From Sphingopyxis sp. (GTDB taxonomy: Bacteria > Pseudomonadota > Alphaproteobacteria > Sphingomonadales > Sphingomonadaceae), in NCBI GenBank assembly GCA_013821905.1, contig PNJO01000009.1, positions 1 through 39,131 on the forward strand: a stretch of DNA of 39,131 bases, written 5' to 3'. Within the stretch, counting starts at the first letter, position 1. The number at the start of each line of letters is the position of its first letter. Made by a program: the position numbers and the translations under genes. The notes below the pieces were generated by a model that had not been told where the DNA came from, searched no databases, and worked only from the letters and a program-made list of their open reading frames with translations. Positions 1 through 9,124 of this stretch are shown here, one piece after another.

Positions 1-438
1 TTCGATGGCGTGGAAGGGCTGTTCGCCGACCTGCGTGCCGCCGGGTTGAAGATCGGACTTGCCTCGGCCAGCCGCAACGCGCGCGACGTCGTGCGCCTGC
101 TGGGTATCGTCGACGCGTTCGATTTCATTGCCGACGCGGGGGCGGTGGCGAATGCCAAGCCCGCGCCCGACATTTTCCTGGCCTGTGCCGCAGGCATGGG
201 CTTGTCCCCCCGGGACTGCGTGGGCGTCGAGGACGCCCGCGCCGGAATTTCGGCCATCCATGCGGCGGGCATGGTGGCCATTGGCATCGGGTCAGAAGAG
301 GCGCTGCCCGATGCCGACATCAACGTCCCCGCCATCGGCGATCTTTCGATCGGCCAGATCCTGTCGGCAGAACAGGCAGCGGCGGAGCGAAAAAACCGAT
401 CAATCAGAACAGGAAAAGTGGAGGATATGCCATGTTGA
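1..438 (+). CDS. pgmB: Beta-phosphoglucomutase-like HAD hydrolase, C-terminal part (5' truncated by window)
   Basis: Frame open from base 1; FDGV.., KIGLASASRNA, ANAKPAPDIFLACA, CVGVEDARAGISAIHAAGM motifs typical of the HAD/beta-PGM family. Confidence 0.85.
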   Translation, partial: FDGVEGLFADLRAAGLKIGLASASRNARDVVRLLGIVDAFDFIADAGAVANAKPAPDIFLACAAGMGLSPRDCVGVEDARAGISAIHAAGMVAIGIGSEEALPDADINVPAIGDLSIGQILSAEQAAAERKNRSIRTGKVEDMPC

Positions 439-2798
439 AGAAAAGCTATCTGCTGTCGTCGATCGCGCTCGCCGCGCTGCCGACGGCAGCGTTCGCGCAG
501 GAATCGCCTCAGGTGGACGATGCGGCGGCGGCGAATGAGGAAATTATCGTTACCGGCACCGCGGGTGGCGGGGTCAATCGCCAGGACGCAGCGTTCGCGA
601 TCACCAGCATCAATTCCGACGCGATCGAGCGCGCGGCTCCGAACAGCACCGCCGACCTGTTCAAGGTCATCCCCGGCGTGTCGGCGGAAAGTTCGGGCGG
701 CCAGAATGGCGCCAACATCTTTGTGCGCGGCTATCCGTCGGGCGGCGACGCCGAATTCGTCACGCTGACCGTGCAGGGCGTGCCCTTTTTCTCGCCTCCG
801 ACGCTGTCGTTCCTCGAGAACACCCAGCTGATCCGCATCGACGAGACGATTGAGCGGGTCGAGGCGGTGCGCGGCGGCACCGGCGCGTTGTTCGGCAACG
901 GCCAGCCGGGCCTGACCGTCAACTTTGTCCAGAAGGAAGGCGGGCGCGATTTCGAAGGGCTGGTGAAGGCCAGCGTCACCGATTATGGCGACCTGCGCGG
1001 CGACCTGCTGCTATCGGGGCCGCTGGGCGAGAATACGAGCTTCATGGTCGGCGGCTATTATCCCAGCGGCAACGGTATCCGCGACCCGCGCTTCACCGCC
1101 GAAAAGGGCGGCCAGATCACCGGCAATATCCGCCACGACCTCGACAAGGGTTCGATCCTCGTCTTTGCCCGCTATCTCAACGATCGCGGCCAGTGGCTGC
1201 TGCCGATCCCGGTGATCCGCGACGGCGACAAGGTGCGCCAGTTCGGCAATATCGACCTGGGGTCGGGGGCGCTGGCCGGTCCCGAAACGCGGTTGAGCAC
1301 GCTGCCCGACGGCACGCGCGCCAATCTGGCCGACGGCCGCGGCGCCAAGCTGGTCAACCTTGGCACCAATTTCGACTATGAGGTCGGCGACGGGTTGCAG
1401 CTGCGCTACCGCGCGAGCTACCTGAAGGGCGACGCCGACACGACGGGCCTCGTCCCTGCGAGCACCGCGACGACCGCCGATGCCTATGCCGCCTCGCTCG
1501 GCAGCACGGTCGGCAGCCTGACCTATGTCGACGGCGGGCAGGCCGTGGCGGGGACGCAGCAGGTGATCCGCGCCGGGACCTGGATCGTCCGCAAGCAGAT
1601 CGAGAATTTCGCCAACGACCTGGCGGTCGAATGGGAAAGCGGCAGCAACAAGCTGACCGTCGGTGCCTATTTTGCCGATTTTTCGTCGAACGATCAGTGG
1701 AACCTGGGCAATGTCCACCTGCTGACCGCCGAGAACAACGCGCGCCTGCTCAATTTGACGCTGGCGAACGGCCAGGTCGCCACCGACCGCGGCTTTACCC
1801 AGGGTTCGTTCTTCAACGTCAATGCCGCCTATGACGGCCGCGAATATGCCTTTTACGCGACCGACGAATTTCAGATCACCCCCGAATTGCGCTTCGACGC
1901 CGGGGTGCGGTACCAGAATTACAAGGCGAGCGGGACGCTGGAGAATAACGATTTCGGGGTCGACACCGACAGCAACCCGAACACGCTCTACAACAATGGC
2001 ACGGCGGTGCTGAACGGCACCTTTCGCACCATTGCCTATAAAAAGGGCGCCTGGTCGTGGACCGCGGGGCTGAACTACGACTTCTCGTCGTCGGTCGGCG
2101 CCTATGTCCGCTACAACCGCGGCAACACCAATCCCTTTTTCGACAATCTGCGCGACGGGATTTTCGTGTCGCCGCGCGTCGACAATTTCGAGGGCGGGAT
2201 CAAGGTCCGCACCGATCCGGTCTCGCTTTATGCGACTTTGTTCCACACCAAATTCACCGGGCTGGTGACGACGGTGATCCAGAACGGCGCGCCGGTCGCC
2301 GACATCGGCGGCGCGCGCAGCACCGGGATCGAGCTGGAAGGGCAATTGCGCCCGGTCGACAATTTCAGCATCGCCTTTTCGGGCACTTGGCTGAACGCCA
2401 AATATCGCGATTTCTTTGCGGGTGGCGGGACGATCGACCTCAGCGGCAATCGGGTGCAGCGCCAGCCGAAATGGCAATGGCGGGTGACGCCGTCCTATGA
2501 CATCGAATTCGGCGGCGGCAGCAAGGTCTCGCTCTATTCGACCTTCAGCTATGTCGGCGACCGCTTCTCCGACACCGCGAACACCCAGTCGCTGCCGCAT
2601 TATTTCAAGATCGATGCCGGGGTGCGGGTCGATGTGAACGACGCGCTGGAATTTGCGGTGACCGCCGACAATCTGACCGACAAGGCTGGCCTGACCGAGG
2701 GCGATCCGCGCACGCTGGGGCAGGCCGGCGGGCAAGTGGTCAATGCGCGCCCGATCCTGGGCCGGTCGTTCCGGTTCAGCGCGGCGTACCGGTTCTGA
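432..2798 (+). CDS. TonB-dependent receptor (siderophore-receptor style)
   Basis: 788 aa; signal peptide MLKKSYLLSSIALAALPTAAFAQ; plug-like IIVTGTA.., RVEAVRGGTGALFGNGQPGLTVNFVQK; C-terminal aromatic FRFSAAYRF. Confidence 0.93.
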   Translation: MLKKSYLLSSIALAALPTAAFAQESPQVDDAAAANEEIIVTGTAGGGVNRQDAAFAITSINSDAIERAAPNSTADLFKVIPGVSAESSGGQNGANIFVRGYPSGGDAEFVTLTVQGVPFFSPPTLSFLENTQLIRIDETIERVEAVRGGTGALFGNGQPGLTVNFVQKEGGRDFEGLVKASVTDYGDLRGDLLLSGPLGENTSFMVGGYYPSGNGIRDPRFTAEKGGQITGNIRHDLDKGSILVFARYLNDRGQWLLPIPVIRDGDKVRQFGNIDLGSGALAGPETRLSTLPDGTRANLADGRGAKLVNLGTNFDYEVGDGLQLRYRASYLKGDADTTGLVPASTATTADAYAASLGSTVGSLTYVDGGQAVAGTQQVIRAGTWIVRKQIENFANDLAVEWESGSNKLTVGAYFADFSSNDQWNLGNVHLLTAENNARLLNLTLANGQVATDRGFTQGSFFNVNAAYDGREYAFYATDEFQITPELRFDAGVRYQNYKASGTLENNDFGVDTDSNPNTLYNNGTAVLNGTFRTIAYKKGAWSWTAGLNYDFSSSVGAYVRYNRGNTNPFFDNLRDGIFVSPRVDNFEGGIKVRTDPVSLYATLFHTKFTGLVTTVIQNGAPVADIGGARSTGIELEGQLRPVDNFSIAFSGTWLNAKYRDFFAGGGTIDLSGNRVQRQPKWQWRVTPSYDIEFGGGSKVSLYSTFSYVGDRFSDTANTQSLPHYFKIDAGVRVDVNDALEFAVTADNLTDKAGLTEGDPRTLGQAGGQVVNARPILGRSFRFSAAYRF

Positions 2799-2882
2799 GT
2801 TCATCCCTCCCTGGGTGGTCGCGGCCTCTTCGCGGCCACCCCTTCTTTTTTTGGGGGGCAAGGAAAGGTTCGATCGAAACAT

Positions 2883-3013
2883 CCTCCCCATCGACTTGCG
2901 ATGGGGAGGGGGACCGCGCCCGAAGGGCGTGGTGGAGGGGCGGGGACGTTGCGCCATTGCCCCTCCGTCTGCGCTTCGCGCTGCCACCTCCCCATCGCAA
3001 GTCGATGGGGAGG
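2883..3013. repeat. Palindromic intergenic element bounded by two reverse-complementary hairpins
   Basis: CCTCCCCATCGACTTGCGATGGGGAGG (2883-2909) and its exact reverse complement CCTCCCCATCGCAAGTCGATGGGGAGG (2987-3013). Confidence 0.85.
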
Positions 3014-3070
3014 ATCAGGTCACCCCACCGCACCCGATACATCCGTCCCCCTTTCGCCTAAGGACGCATC

Positions 3071-4300
3071 ATGGCCCGCACCCGACTGATCGCCGCGCTG
3101 ATCCTGACCTATGTCGCCTTTGCGATGCTGCTGAACAGCGTCGGGACGGTGATCCTGCAGTCGATCTCCAGTTTCGCGGTCAGCAAGCCCGAGGCGAGCA
3201 CGCTGGAAGGGTTCAAGGACATCACGATCGCGATCGTATCGTTCGCGACCGCCAGTTACCTGCCGCGCTTCGGGCTGCGCAACGCGCTGATTGCGTCGCT
3301 GGTGCTGGCGATCGCCGCGTGCATCGTCATGCCGCTGCTCGGCGGTTTCGGGGCGGCGCAGCTGCATTTCGCGCTGGTCGGCGCGGCGTTCGCGGTGGCC
3401 AAGGTCGTCGTCTATTCGATGATCGGGCTGGTGACCGCCGACGCGCGGCAGCATGCCAGCCTGACCAGCCTGATCGAGGGCATGTTCATGGTCGGCGTGC
3501 TGTCATCCTATTGGGTGTTCAGCGCCTTTATCGACCCCGCGGGGCTGCGCTGGCTGAACGCCTATTGGGTGCTGGCGGGGGTGGCCGCGCTGGCGCTCGC
3601 GATCTTGCTCTCAGCGCCGGTCGAGGAGCGGCGGGCGGCCGATGCAGGCGATCCGGAGCCGGTCGAGCACGCGCCGATGCTTGCGATGCTGCGGCTGGCC
3701 GCGCTGCCGCTGGTGCTGATCTTTGTCGTTTGCGCCTTTGTCTTTGTCGTGATCGAACAGGGCATCGGTACCTGGCTGCCGACCTTCAACAACGAGGTGT
3801 TGCACCTGCCGGCGCAGATGAGCGTGCAGGCGGCCAGCCTGTTCGCAGCGTGCATCGCGCTCGGGCGGTTCGGCGCGGGGGCGGTGATGGCGCGCTTCGA
3901 CTGGTATCCGGTGCTCAACATCTGCCTCGCGTTGCTTGCGGCGCTGATCATCCTCGTGCTGCCGCTCGCTGCCGGATTGCAGCCGGGACCGATCGCCGAC
4001 TGGGGCGACGCGCCCATCGCCGCTTTCCTGTTCCCGCTAATCGGCTTCGCGCTCGCGCCGATCTATCCGACGATCATCTCGGTGATGCTGAGCGCGATGC
4101 CGGGACGCAGCCATCCGCCGCTGATGGGCCTGGTCGTCGTTTTTTCGGCGCTGGGCGGAACGACCGGATCGGTCATCACCGGCGCGCTCTTCGCGCATCT
4201 CGACGGGCGCACCGCCTTTACCCTGATGCTCGTCCCGACCGCGATTCTGGCGGGCGGGCTCTTCTTGCTTCGTCGCAGAATCCACGTCCTTAAAGCCTGA
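3071..4300 (+). CDS. MFS transporter
   Basis: 409 aa with about 12 hydrophobic segments; directly downstream of the TonB receptor. Confidence 0.85.
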   Translation: MARTRLIAALILTYVAFAMLLNSVGTVILQSISSFAVSKPEASTLEGFKDITIAIVSFATASYLPRFGLRNALIASLVLAIAACIVMPLLGGFGAAQLHFALVGAAFAVAKVVVYSMIGLVTADARQHASLTSLIEGMFMVGVLSSYWVFSAFIDPAGLRWLNAYWVLAGVAALALAILLSAPVEERRAADAGDPEPVEHAPMLAMLRLAALPLVLIFVVCAFVFVVIEQGIGTWLPTFNNEVLHLPAQMSVQAASLFAACIALGRFGAGAVMARFDWYPVLNICLALLAALIILVLPLAAGLQPGPIADWGDAPIAAFLFPLIGFALAPIYPTIISVMLSAMPGRSHPPLMGLVVVFSALGGTTGSVITGALFAHLDGRTAFTLMLVPTAILAGGLFLLRRRIHVLKA

Positions 4301-4728
4301 TTGCCGAAGTCGCGACCGTAGATGCGTCGCGCCGAATTTCGCTACGAACATCGGGCGTATCAAGGCGATGGGATTTGTGGAAGCGATGTTGGGCGGGCAT
4401 CGTAGCCGCTCTGTTCAACAGGGCGAAGGCAGGCCGGCTTTTGCCACCGATCTTCACGTTCAGGCGTGTGTCGGCAATGCCGGGTCCGCGTTCAGAACTG
4501 GAATGTCTGCAACCGGCCAAAGGCCATCGTTCTAGAGCATCTAGACTACGTCAACCGTATCGGTGATTGGCCATTGTGGAACCACTGTTGGCTTCGTCGA
4601 CGTGCGTCCATATGGCAGGTGACAAATCCCGCGTCATTGCCATCGGCTATCCTCTTGTTCGGGAAGGTGCTCAGTCTTTCAAGGCGGCAGCATGACGAAA
4701 GGGCCGGATATTGCGGCCCGTTCAGTTT

Positions 4729-7362
4729 CTATTTTGGACCCAACCCGAGGGCGCTGAAAAGGTCACGGAAGAAGACCGATACGCCTCGTGCTATGGTTGG
4801 CTTTGCCGAACGATTCGCTCCAGGCTGTCGACATCGCAAATCTTCTGCGGCTGGCGTTCCGTCGGCGTTAAACGTCACCGGAAACGGGTTCGCGGCGCAG
4901 GACGCAAACGCAAATGTTGCTGGTGCAAGCTCGGGGCGATTAGCGAGCGAACCGGTGATCGGCTTGGGAAAGATCGACTTGAACACGCGCGTACGAAGCG
5001 TTGGGTCGACGAACAGAAATAGCCCGCCTGATTCTTCTTGCGGTCCCCAGCCAAAATGGCGTTCATGTCCTTCCACAGGCATGGCGGGACCGCTCGTCCG
5101 AGCGTAGGGAATGCCGAAGGGCTGCCATTGATGATTGCCGTCAATCGATCTCAGGCTGTGCGTGAGCACTGTCCAGCGCGAACCTTCGCCGCCCGGAACA
5201 TTCGAAGCATCGCCTCCAAAGCGATATACGAGCCTCCGCATGCCGGATCGATCGAGAAGGGCAAGTTTTGAAAAGCGGAGTGCGTAACTCAGCGCTGCAA
5301 ATCGTTCCGGATCGAGGACGCCGTTCTTGATGTTCATATCGGCGTCGACTTCCCGCGTGATATCCGGGAAAGTCAGGAGCGCCTTTCTGTCCGCATCTCC
5401 CACCTTGGCATAGGCGTCGCGGAGCTCAGATGCGTTGGCGCTTTGGGGGTTCGCGAGCATCTCGATGAAAGTTGCCGTGCTATCGTCGGGTGCAGCGAGC
5501 TTGATAAGTTCGATCGATGCGTCTTTCGCCTCGTCCTTGATCTTTTGCTCGACCATTGTCCGAATGTCGGCGTAGCGCTGATATAATCCTTTGAAGGGTT
5601 CAGGCAGGTTGCGAATTGCAAAGTCGTGAACCTGTTTGTCCACATTCTTATAATAGTCCTCCGCGGTGCAGCCGAACTCTCCAAGCTGATAGGGAGCGGG
5701 CGTGAAGGCACCGCCGTAGCAGGTGAGCCAGCGCGAATAGACATCGAAGATGCCCCCTTCCGTACTGGCGATACGTTTAGCAACCTCGAGACCGGCTTCG
5801 ACATACTCGATGCTCGCTACGTCGATGCCTTTTTCCCAGTTTCGCGCGTAGCCTGACAGGATGTTCGACTGGCCAACGAGGCGAGCTATTTCTTCCTTGA
5901 TGTCGTCCAGATCCGCAATCCGGTTGCGGAACCTTTTGATTTCCTCTCGAAGTGCGACCGCTTTTGCGCGGGCTTCTTGGGTGGCGGCGAGTTGCGCCTT
6001 ATATTTAGTATTCTCGACATCATAAGCCGCTTGAGCGCTCGCCTCAGCTACATTCAGGCCTGCACGAGCGGTCTCGGCGCGAAGCTTCGCTTGTAGAGCG
6101 TTTGCCTCACGTGCGCCCTCTGCGGCGGCGACGACCGCGCGCTGCGCAATCGTATGTTTGGCATCGTTGAGTCGTGTGCGCGCACGATTGAGTTCGTCCT
6201 GCACTCGCTCATAAGCGTCATTCACGACATCGGTCGTTTTGCAGACGGTCTCTGTCACTTTATCGCAAAATCTTCCGAATAACCTGCAGACCTCTTTCTG
6301 AACCTTGTCGCAAACCTCTTTCGCAACCTTGGCAGGGATACCGGAAAGCCTGTGCTCGATGTCTGCGACGTCATTTTCAAGGCGGTTGAGCCTTGACGAC
6401 GCATCCCGCGCAGCGTCTTCTGCTGCATCGATTGCGGCGCGCGAAATACGCGCTTCGGCCTCGCTTTGCGCAATGAGGAGATCGTTTTTTCGTACTGCGC
6501 CAACGGCTTTGTCAAAACTATCCTTGGCAAGGTCAAGCGCCTTGCGTTGGACGGTCAAGCTGGCTTCCGCGCCTTCGAGCCCGATCTCCGCGGCCTTGAG
6601 AGCAACCTCTCCATCCGCAAGCTTGATGTGCAACTCGCCGCCTTCGACAATGACGCTCGCGAGGATGCGTCCTGCCTCTTCTTCAAGGTCGTCAAGTGAC
6701 TTTGCGAGTCCGCCGACAGCTTGCCGCATCTTGAACATCGCCGGGATATGGAGGGCGCCCGCCTTGGATGAAATGCGCGCGGCGTCCTCGTCGAAAATCA
6801 ACCGATCGCGGACATATTCCGCCGGAACGGAAAGCGAGGATGGAGAAGGGCCGCCAGCAGGCAGTCGCGCATCAATGTATTTCTCGAGAAGGAAGTGTCG
6901 AAGTTCGACAGCACGCTCCCCTTCGAGCATGAAGATGTCGCCAGCATATGCATTCACATAGGAATGAGCGAACGTGTCGCTCGCCGAGTGGACGAGGTAA
7001 CCTGCCGCGAAGGCGAGGCGTTCGCCTTGCGGCGCATTGCCATACATATGGGAGAGCCAATGGCTGGTCTGCCAATCGTTCCGTAAGCCGGGATGGACCG
7101 TGATTTGGCCGGTGATGATGTCGGGAAACCCGTCGGGTCCAATCACACCCGCCAGAAAGGCGTTGGGATGGTCGATGATACTGCGACACAGATCGGGGGC
7201 CAGCGCCTCGCGTTTACCTGCGATCTGGACTTTGCAGTCGCGTTTCAAGTCCGCAATGATCTGCGCACCGATCCAAAGATGGGTTTTGAGACCGAAGGCA
7301 TGAGCGGGTTGAGGAATTAGGCAGGCAAAAGTTATGAGAATAAAGAGAATCGCATGGCGCAT
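4729..7362 (-). CDS. Secreted Zn-dependent phospholipase C-like protein with long coiled-coil insert
   Basis: 877 aa; signal peptide MRHAILFILITFACLIPQPAHAFG; FGLKTHLWIGAQI, AFLAGVIGPDGFPD, GYLVHSASDTFAHSYV resemble Zn_dep_PLPC; Ala/Glu/Lys-rich heptad-like middle. Confidence 0.6.
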   Translation of the reverse strand: MRHAILFILITFACLIPQPAHAFGLKTHLWIGAQIIADLKRDCKVQIAGKREALAPDLCRSIIDHPNAFLAGVIGPDGFPDIITGQITVHPGLRNDWQTSHWLSHMYGNAPQGERLAFAAGYLVHSASDTFAHSYVNAYAGDIFMLEGERAVELRHFLLEKYIDARLPAGGPSPSSLSVPAEYVRDRLIFDEDAARISSKAGALHIPAMFKMRQAVGGLAKSLDDLEEEAGRILASVIVEGGELHIKLADGEVALKAAEIGLEGAEASLTVQRKALDLAKDSFDKAVGAVRKNDLLIAQSEAEARISRAAIDAAEDAARDASSRLNRLENDVADIEHRLSGIPAKVAKEVCDKVQKEVCRLFGRFCDKVTETVCKTTDVVNDAYERVQDELNRARTRLNDAKHTIAQRAVVAAAEGAREANALQAKLRAETARAGLNVAEASAQAAYDVENTKYKAQLAATQEARAKAVALREEIKRFRNRIADLDDIKEEIARLVGQSNILSGYARNWEKGIDVASIEYVEAGLEVAKRIASTEGGIFDVYSRWLTCYGGAFTPAPYQLGEFGCTAEDYYKNVDKQVHDFAIRNLPEPFKGLYQRYADIRTMVEQKIKDEAKDASIELIKLAAPDDSTATFIEMLANPQSANASELRDAYAKVGDADRKALLTFPDITREVDADMNIKNGVLDPERFAALSYALRFSKLALLDRSGMRRLVYRFGGDASNVPGGEGSRWTVLTHSLRSIDGNHQWQPFGIPYARTSGPAMPVEGHERHFGWGPQEESGGLFLFVDPTLRTRVFKSIFPKPITGSLANRPELAPATFAFASCAANPFPVTFNADGTPAAEDLRCRQPGANRSAKPTIARGVSVFFRDLFSALGLGPK

Positions 7363-7612
7363 GACACCTCTCCCCCGAGAAGTGTGTTAAATAGCTAGCA
7401 ATAAAAGTCCTGAGTCAATCTCGATACCACATACGTGGCCGACAAGATGATCCAAAATAGACCTATTGAATCTGCGCAAACAGATTTCGATGAGGCATAT
7501 GCCCGCAACCGGTCGAGAGCGGTCATCACCGCCGCATCGGTTTCGAACGTCCGCTTCTCTGGGTTCGCCGCCTAGAAGCTGCCGGTCCGAAACCGGCCAG
7601 TCCTGGAGAAGG

Positions 7613-9028
7613 TCAGGACGGGATATAGATGCTCTGAGGAGCCATATATTCGAGCATGCCGTCCATGCCGTTCTCTACGCCGAACCCGCTTTGCTTGTGT
7701 CCCGCGAACGGCGTATCGGGCCAGAGCACCAGATTCTGGTTGATCCAGACGGTGCCGGTTTCGAGTCGGCGGGCGACCGCGACGGCCTGATCGATATCCT
7801 TCGACCACACCGCGCCGGCGAGGCCATATTCGCTGGCGTTGGCGCGATCGATGACGTCGTCGAGATCGTCAAATCGCATCATCGGCAGCACGGGCCCAAA
7901 TGCCTCCTCCTGCACGACGGCTGAATCCTCGGGCGGATTGTCGATGATCGTGACGGGGATGAAATAGCCCCCCGTGTCGGGTCCGGCAGACCCCTCGACT
8001 AGCCTCAGTCCGGCGCCCCGTGCCTCCTCGATCAGCGCCGACACCCGTTCGAACTGCCGTCGGTTCTGCAGGGGGCCGAGAACGGTACCCTGTTCGCTTC
8101 CATCCCCGAGTTTCACGGCCTGCGCGATCGCCGCAAGCCGGTCTCGCAGCCCGTCATAAATGCTGTCGTGGACATAAAGGCGCTTGGTCGCGACGCAGAT
8201 CTGGGCGCTGTTGAAGAAGGCGCCGAAGAATATCTTCTGTGCCACGTCGTCGAGATCGACGTCCGGCATGACGATCGCCGCATCGTTGCCGCCAAGCTCG
8301 AGCGTCAGACGCTTCAGATCTTTTGCGGCACTTTCCATCACGCGCTTACCGGTCGCGGTCGACCCGGTGAACGAGATCTTCGCGAAGCCCGGATGCGCGG
8401 TCATCAGCGGGCCGAGTGCGTCGCCACCCGAAATGATATTGAGGACGCCTGCGGGGAAGACGTCTTTCAGCAGTTCGCCGATCTTGAGCATGCAAAGCGG
8501 CGTGAAGGGCGAAGGCTTGAGCACGATCGTATTGCCGGCGGCGAGGGCGGGGGCGATCTTCCAGATCGAGAGATTGACCGGAAAATTCCATGGCGAGATC
8601 GCACAGACGGCGCCGAGCGGCACATAATTCGTCTCGACCCGCTGGCCATCGCCCTTGTCGATGACATGCGTGGGCGGCGTCATCGCGGCATAGGCGCGGA
8701 GCCACGCCACCGCGATACCGATTTCCGACAGGGCACCGTCGGTTGGACGCCCCTGTTCGCGCGTGAAAAGCCGCGCAAGCTGTTCCGCATTGGCGTCGAG
8801 AATGTCCGCGGCTTTCAGCAGACAGGCCTGCCGCTCGCCGATCGGCACCGCACGCCATGTCCTGAACGCCCGCCCCGCAGCCGCCACCGCCGCATCGAGC
8901 TGTTCCGGCGAGCAATCGGGAGCAGCCGCGAATATCTGCCCGTTCGCGGGATTGATCACCTCGATCTGTGCGTCGCCGGTCACCAGCGCACCGTCGATGA
9001 GCATCGAATATCCGGTCTCGAAATTCAT
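7613..9028 (-). CDS. NAD(P)-dependent aldehyde dehydrogenase
   Basis: 471 aa; ISPWNFPVNLSIWKIAPALAAGNTIVLKPS, FTGSTATGKRVM, LELGGNDAAIV, NSAQICVATKR catalytic Cys motif. Confidence 0.95.
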   Translation of the reverse strand: MNFETGYSMLIDGALVTGDAQIEVINPANGQIFAAAPDCSPEQLDAAVAAAGRAFRTWRAVPIGERQACLLKAADILDANAEQLARLFTREQGRPTDGALSEIGIAVAWLRAYAAMTPPTHVIDKGDGQRVETNYVPLGAVCAISPWNFPVNLSIWKIAPALAAGNTIVLKPSPFTPLCMLKIGELLKDVFPAGVLNIISGGDALGPLMTAHPGFAKISFTGSTATGKRVMESAAKDLKRLTLELGGNDAAIVMPDVDLDDVAQKIFFGAFFNSAQICVATKRLYVHDSIYDGLRDRLAAIAQAVKLGDGSEQGTVLGPLQNRRQFERVSALIEEARGAGLRLVEGSAGPDTGGYFIPVTIIDNPPEDSAVVQEEAFGPVLPMMRFDDLDDVIDRANASEYGLAGAVWSKDIDQAVAVARRLETGTVWINQNLVLWPDTPFAGHKQSGFGVENGMDGMLEYMAPQSIYIPS

Positions 9029-9060
9029 GATGGCCTCTCCCGCGATCCGATTGACTCGGA

Positions 9061-9076
9061 TTAAATGAGCATTTAA
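9061..9076. promoter_or_regulatory. Palindromic operator type A, copy 1
   Basis: TTAAATGAGCATTTAA in the divergent ALDH/thiolase promoter. Confidence 0.75.
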
Positions 9077-9084
9077 ACGCTCGA

Positions 9085-9100
9085 TTAAATGAACATTTAA
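9085..9100. promoter_or_regulatory. Palindromic operator type A, copy 2
   Basis: TTAAATGAACATTTAA, 24 bp offset from copy 1. Confidence 0.75.
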
Positions 9101-9124
9101 ACCGCGTCAAGGAGAGGCGCCGCG

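Noticed and set aside
1011-2987. 658-aa minus-strand ORF opposite the first TonB receptor
   Set aside because: High-GC antisense shadow; the plus-strand receptor has clear family motifs, and this ORF is Arg/Ala-rich with no recognisable domain
2883-3013. CRISPR-like array
   Set aside because: Only two repeats, in opposite orientation, no regular spacers and no cas genes
4301-4728. Possible small genes (ORFs 4375-4566, 4466-5107) in the intergenic region
   Set aside because: No RBS-supported start or recognisable protein; more likely degenerate non-coding DNA
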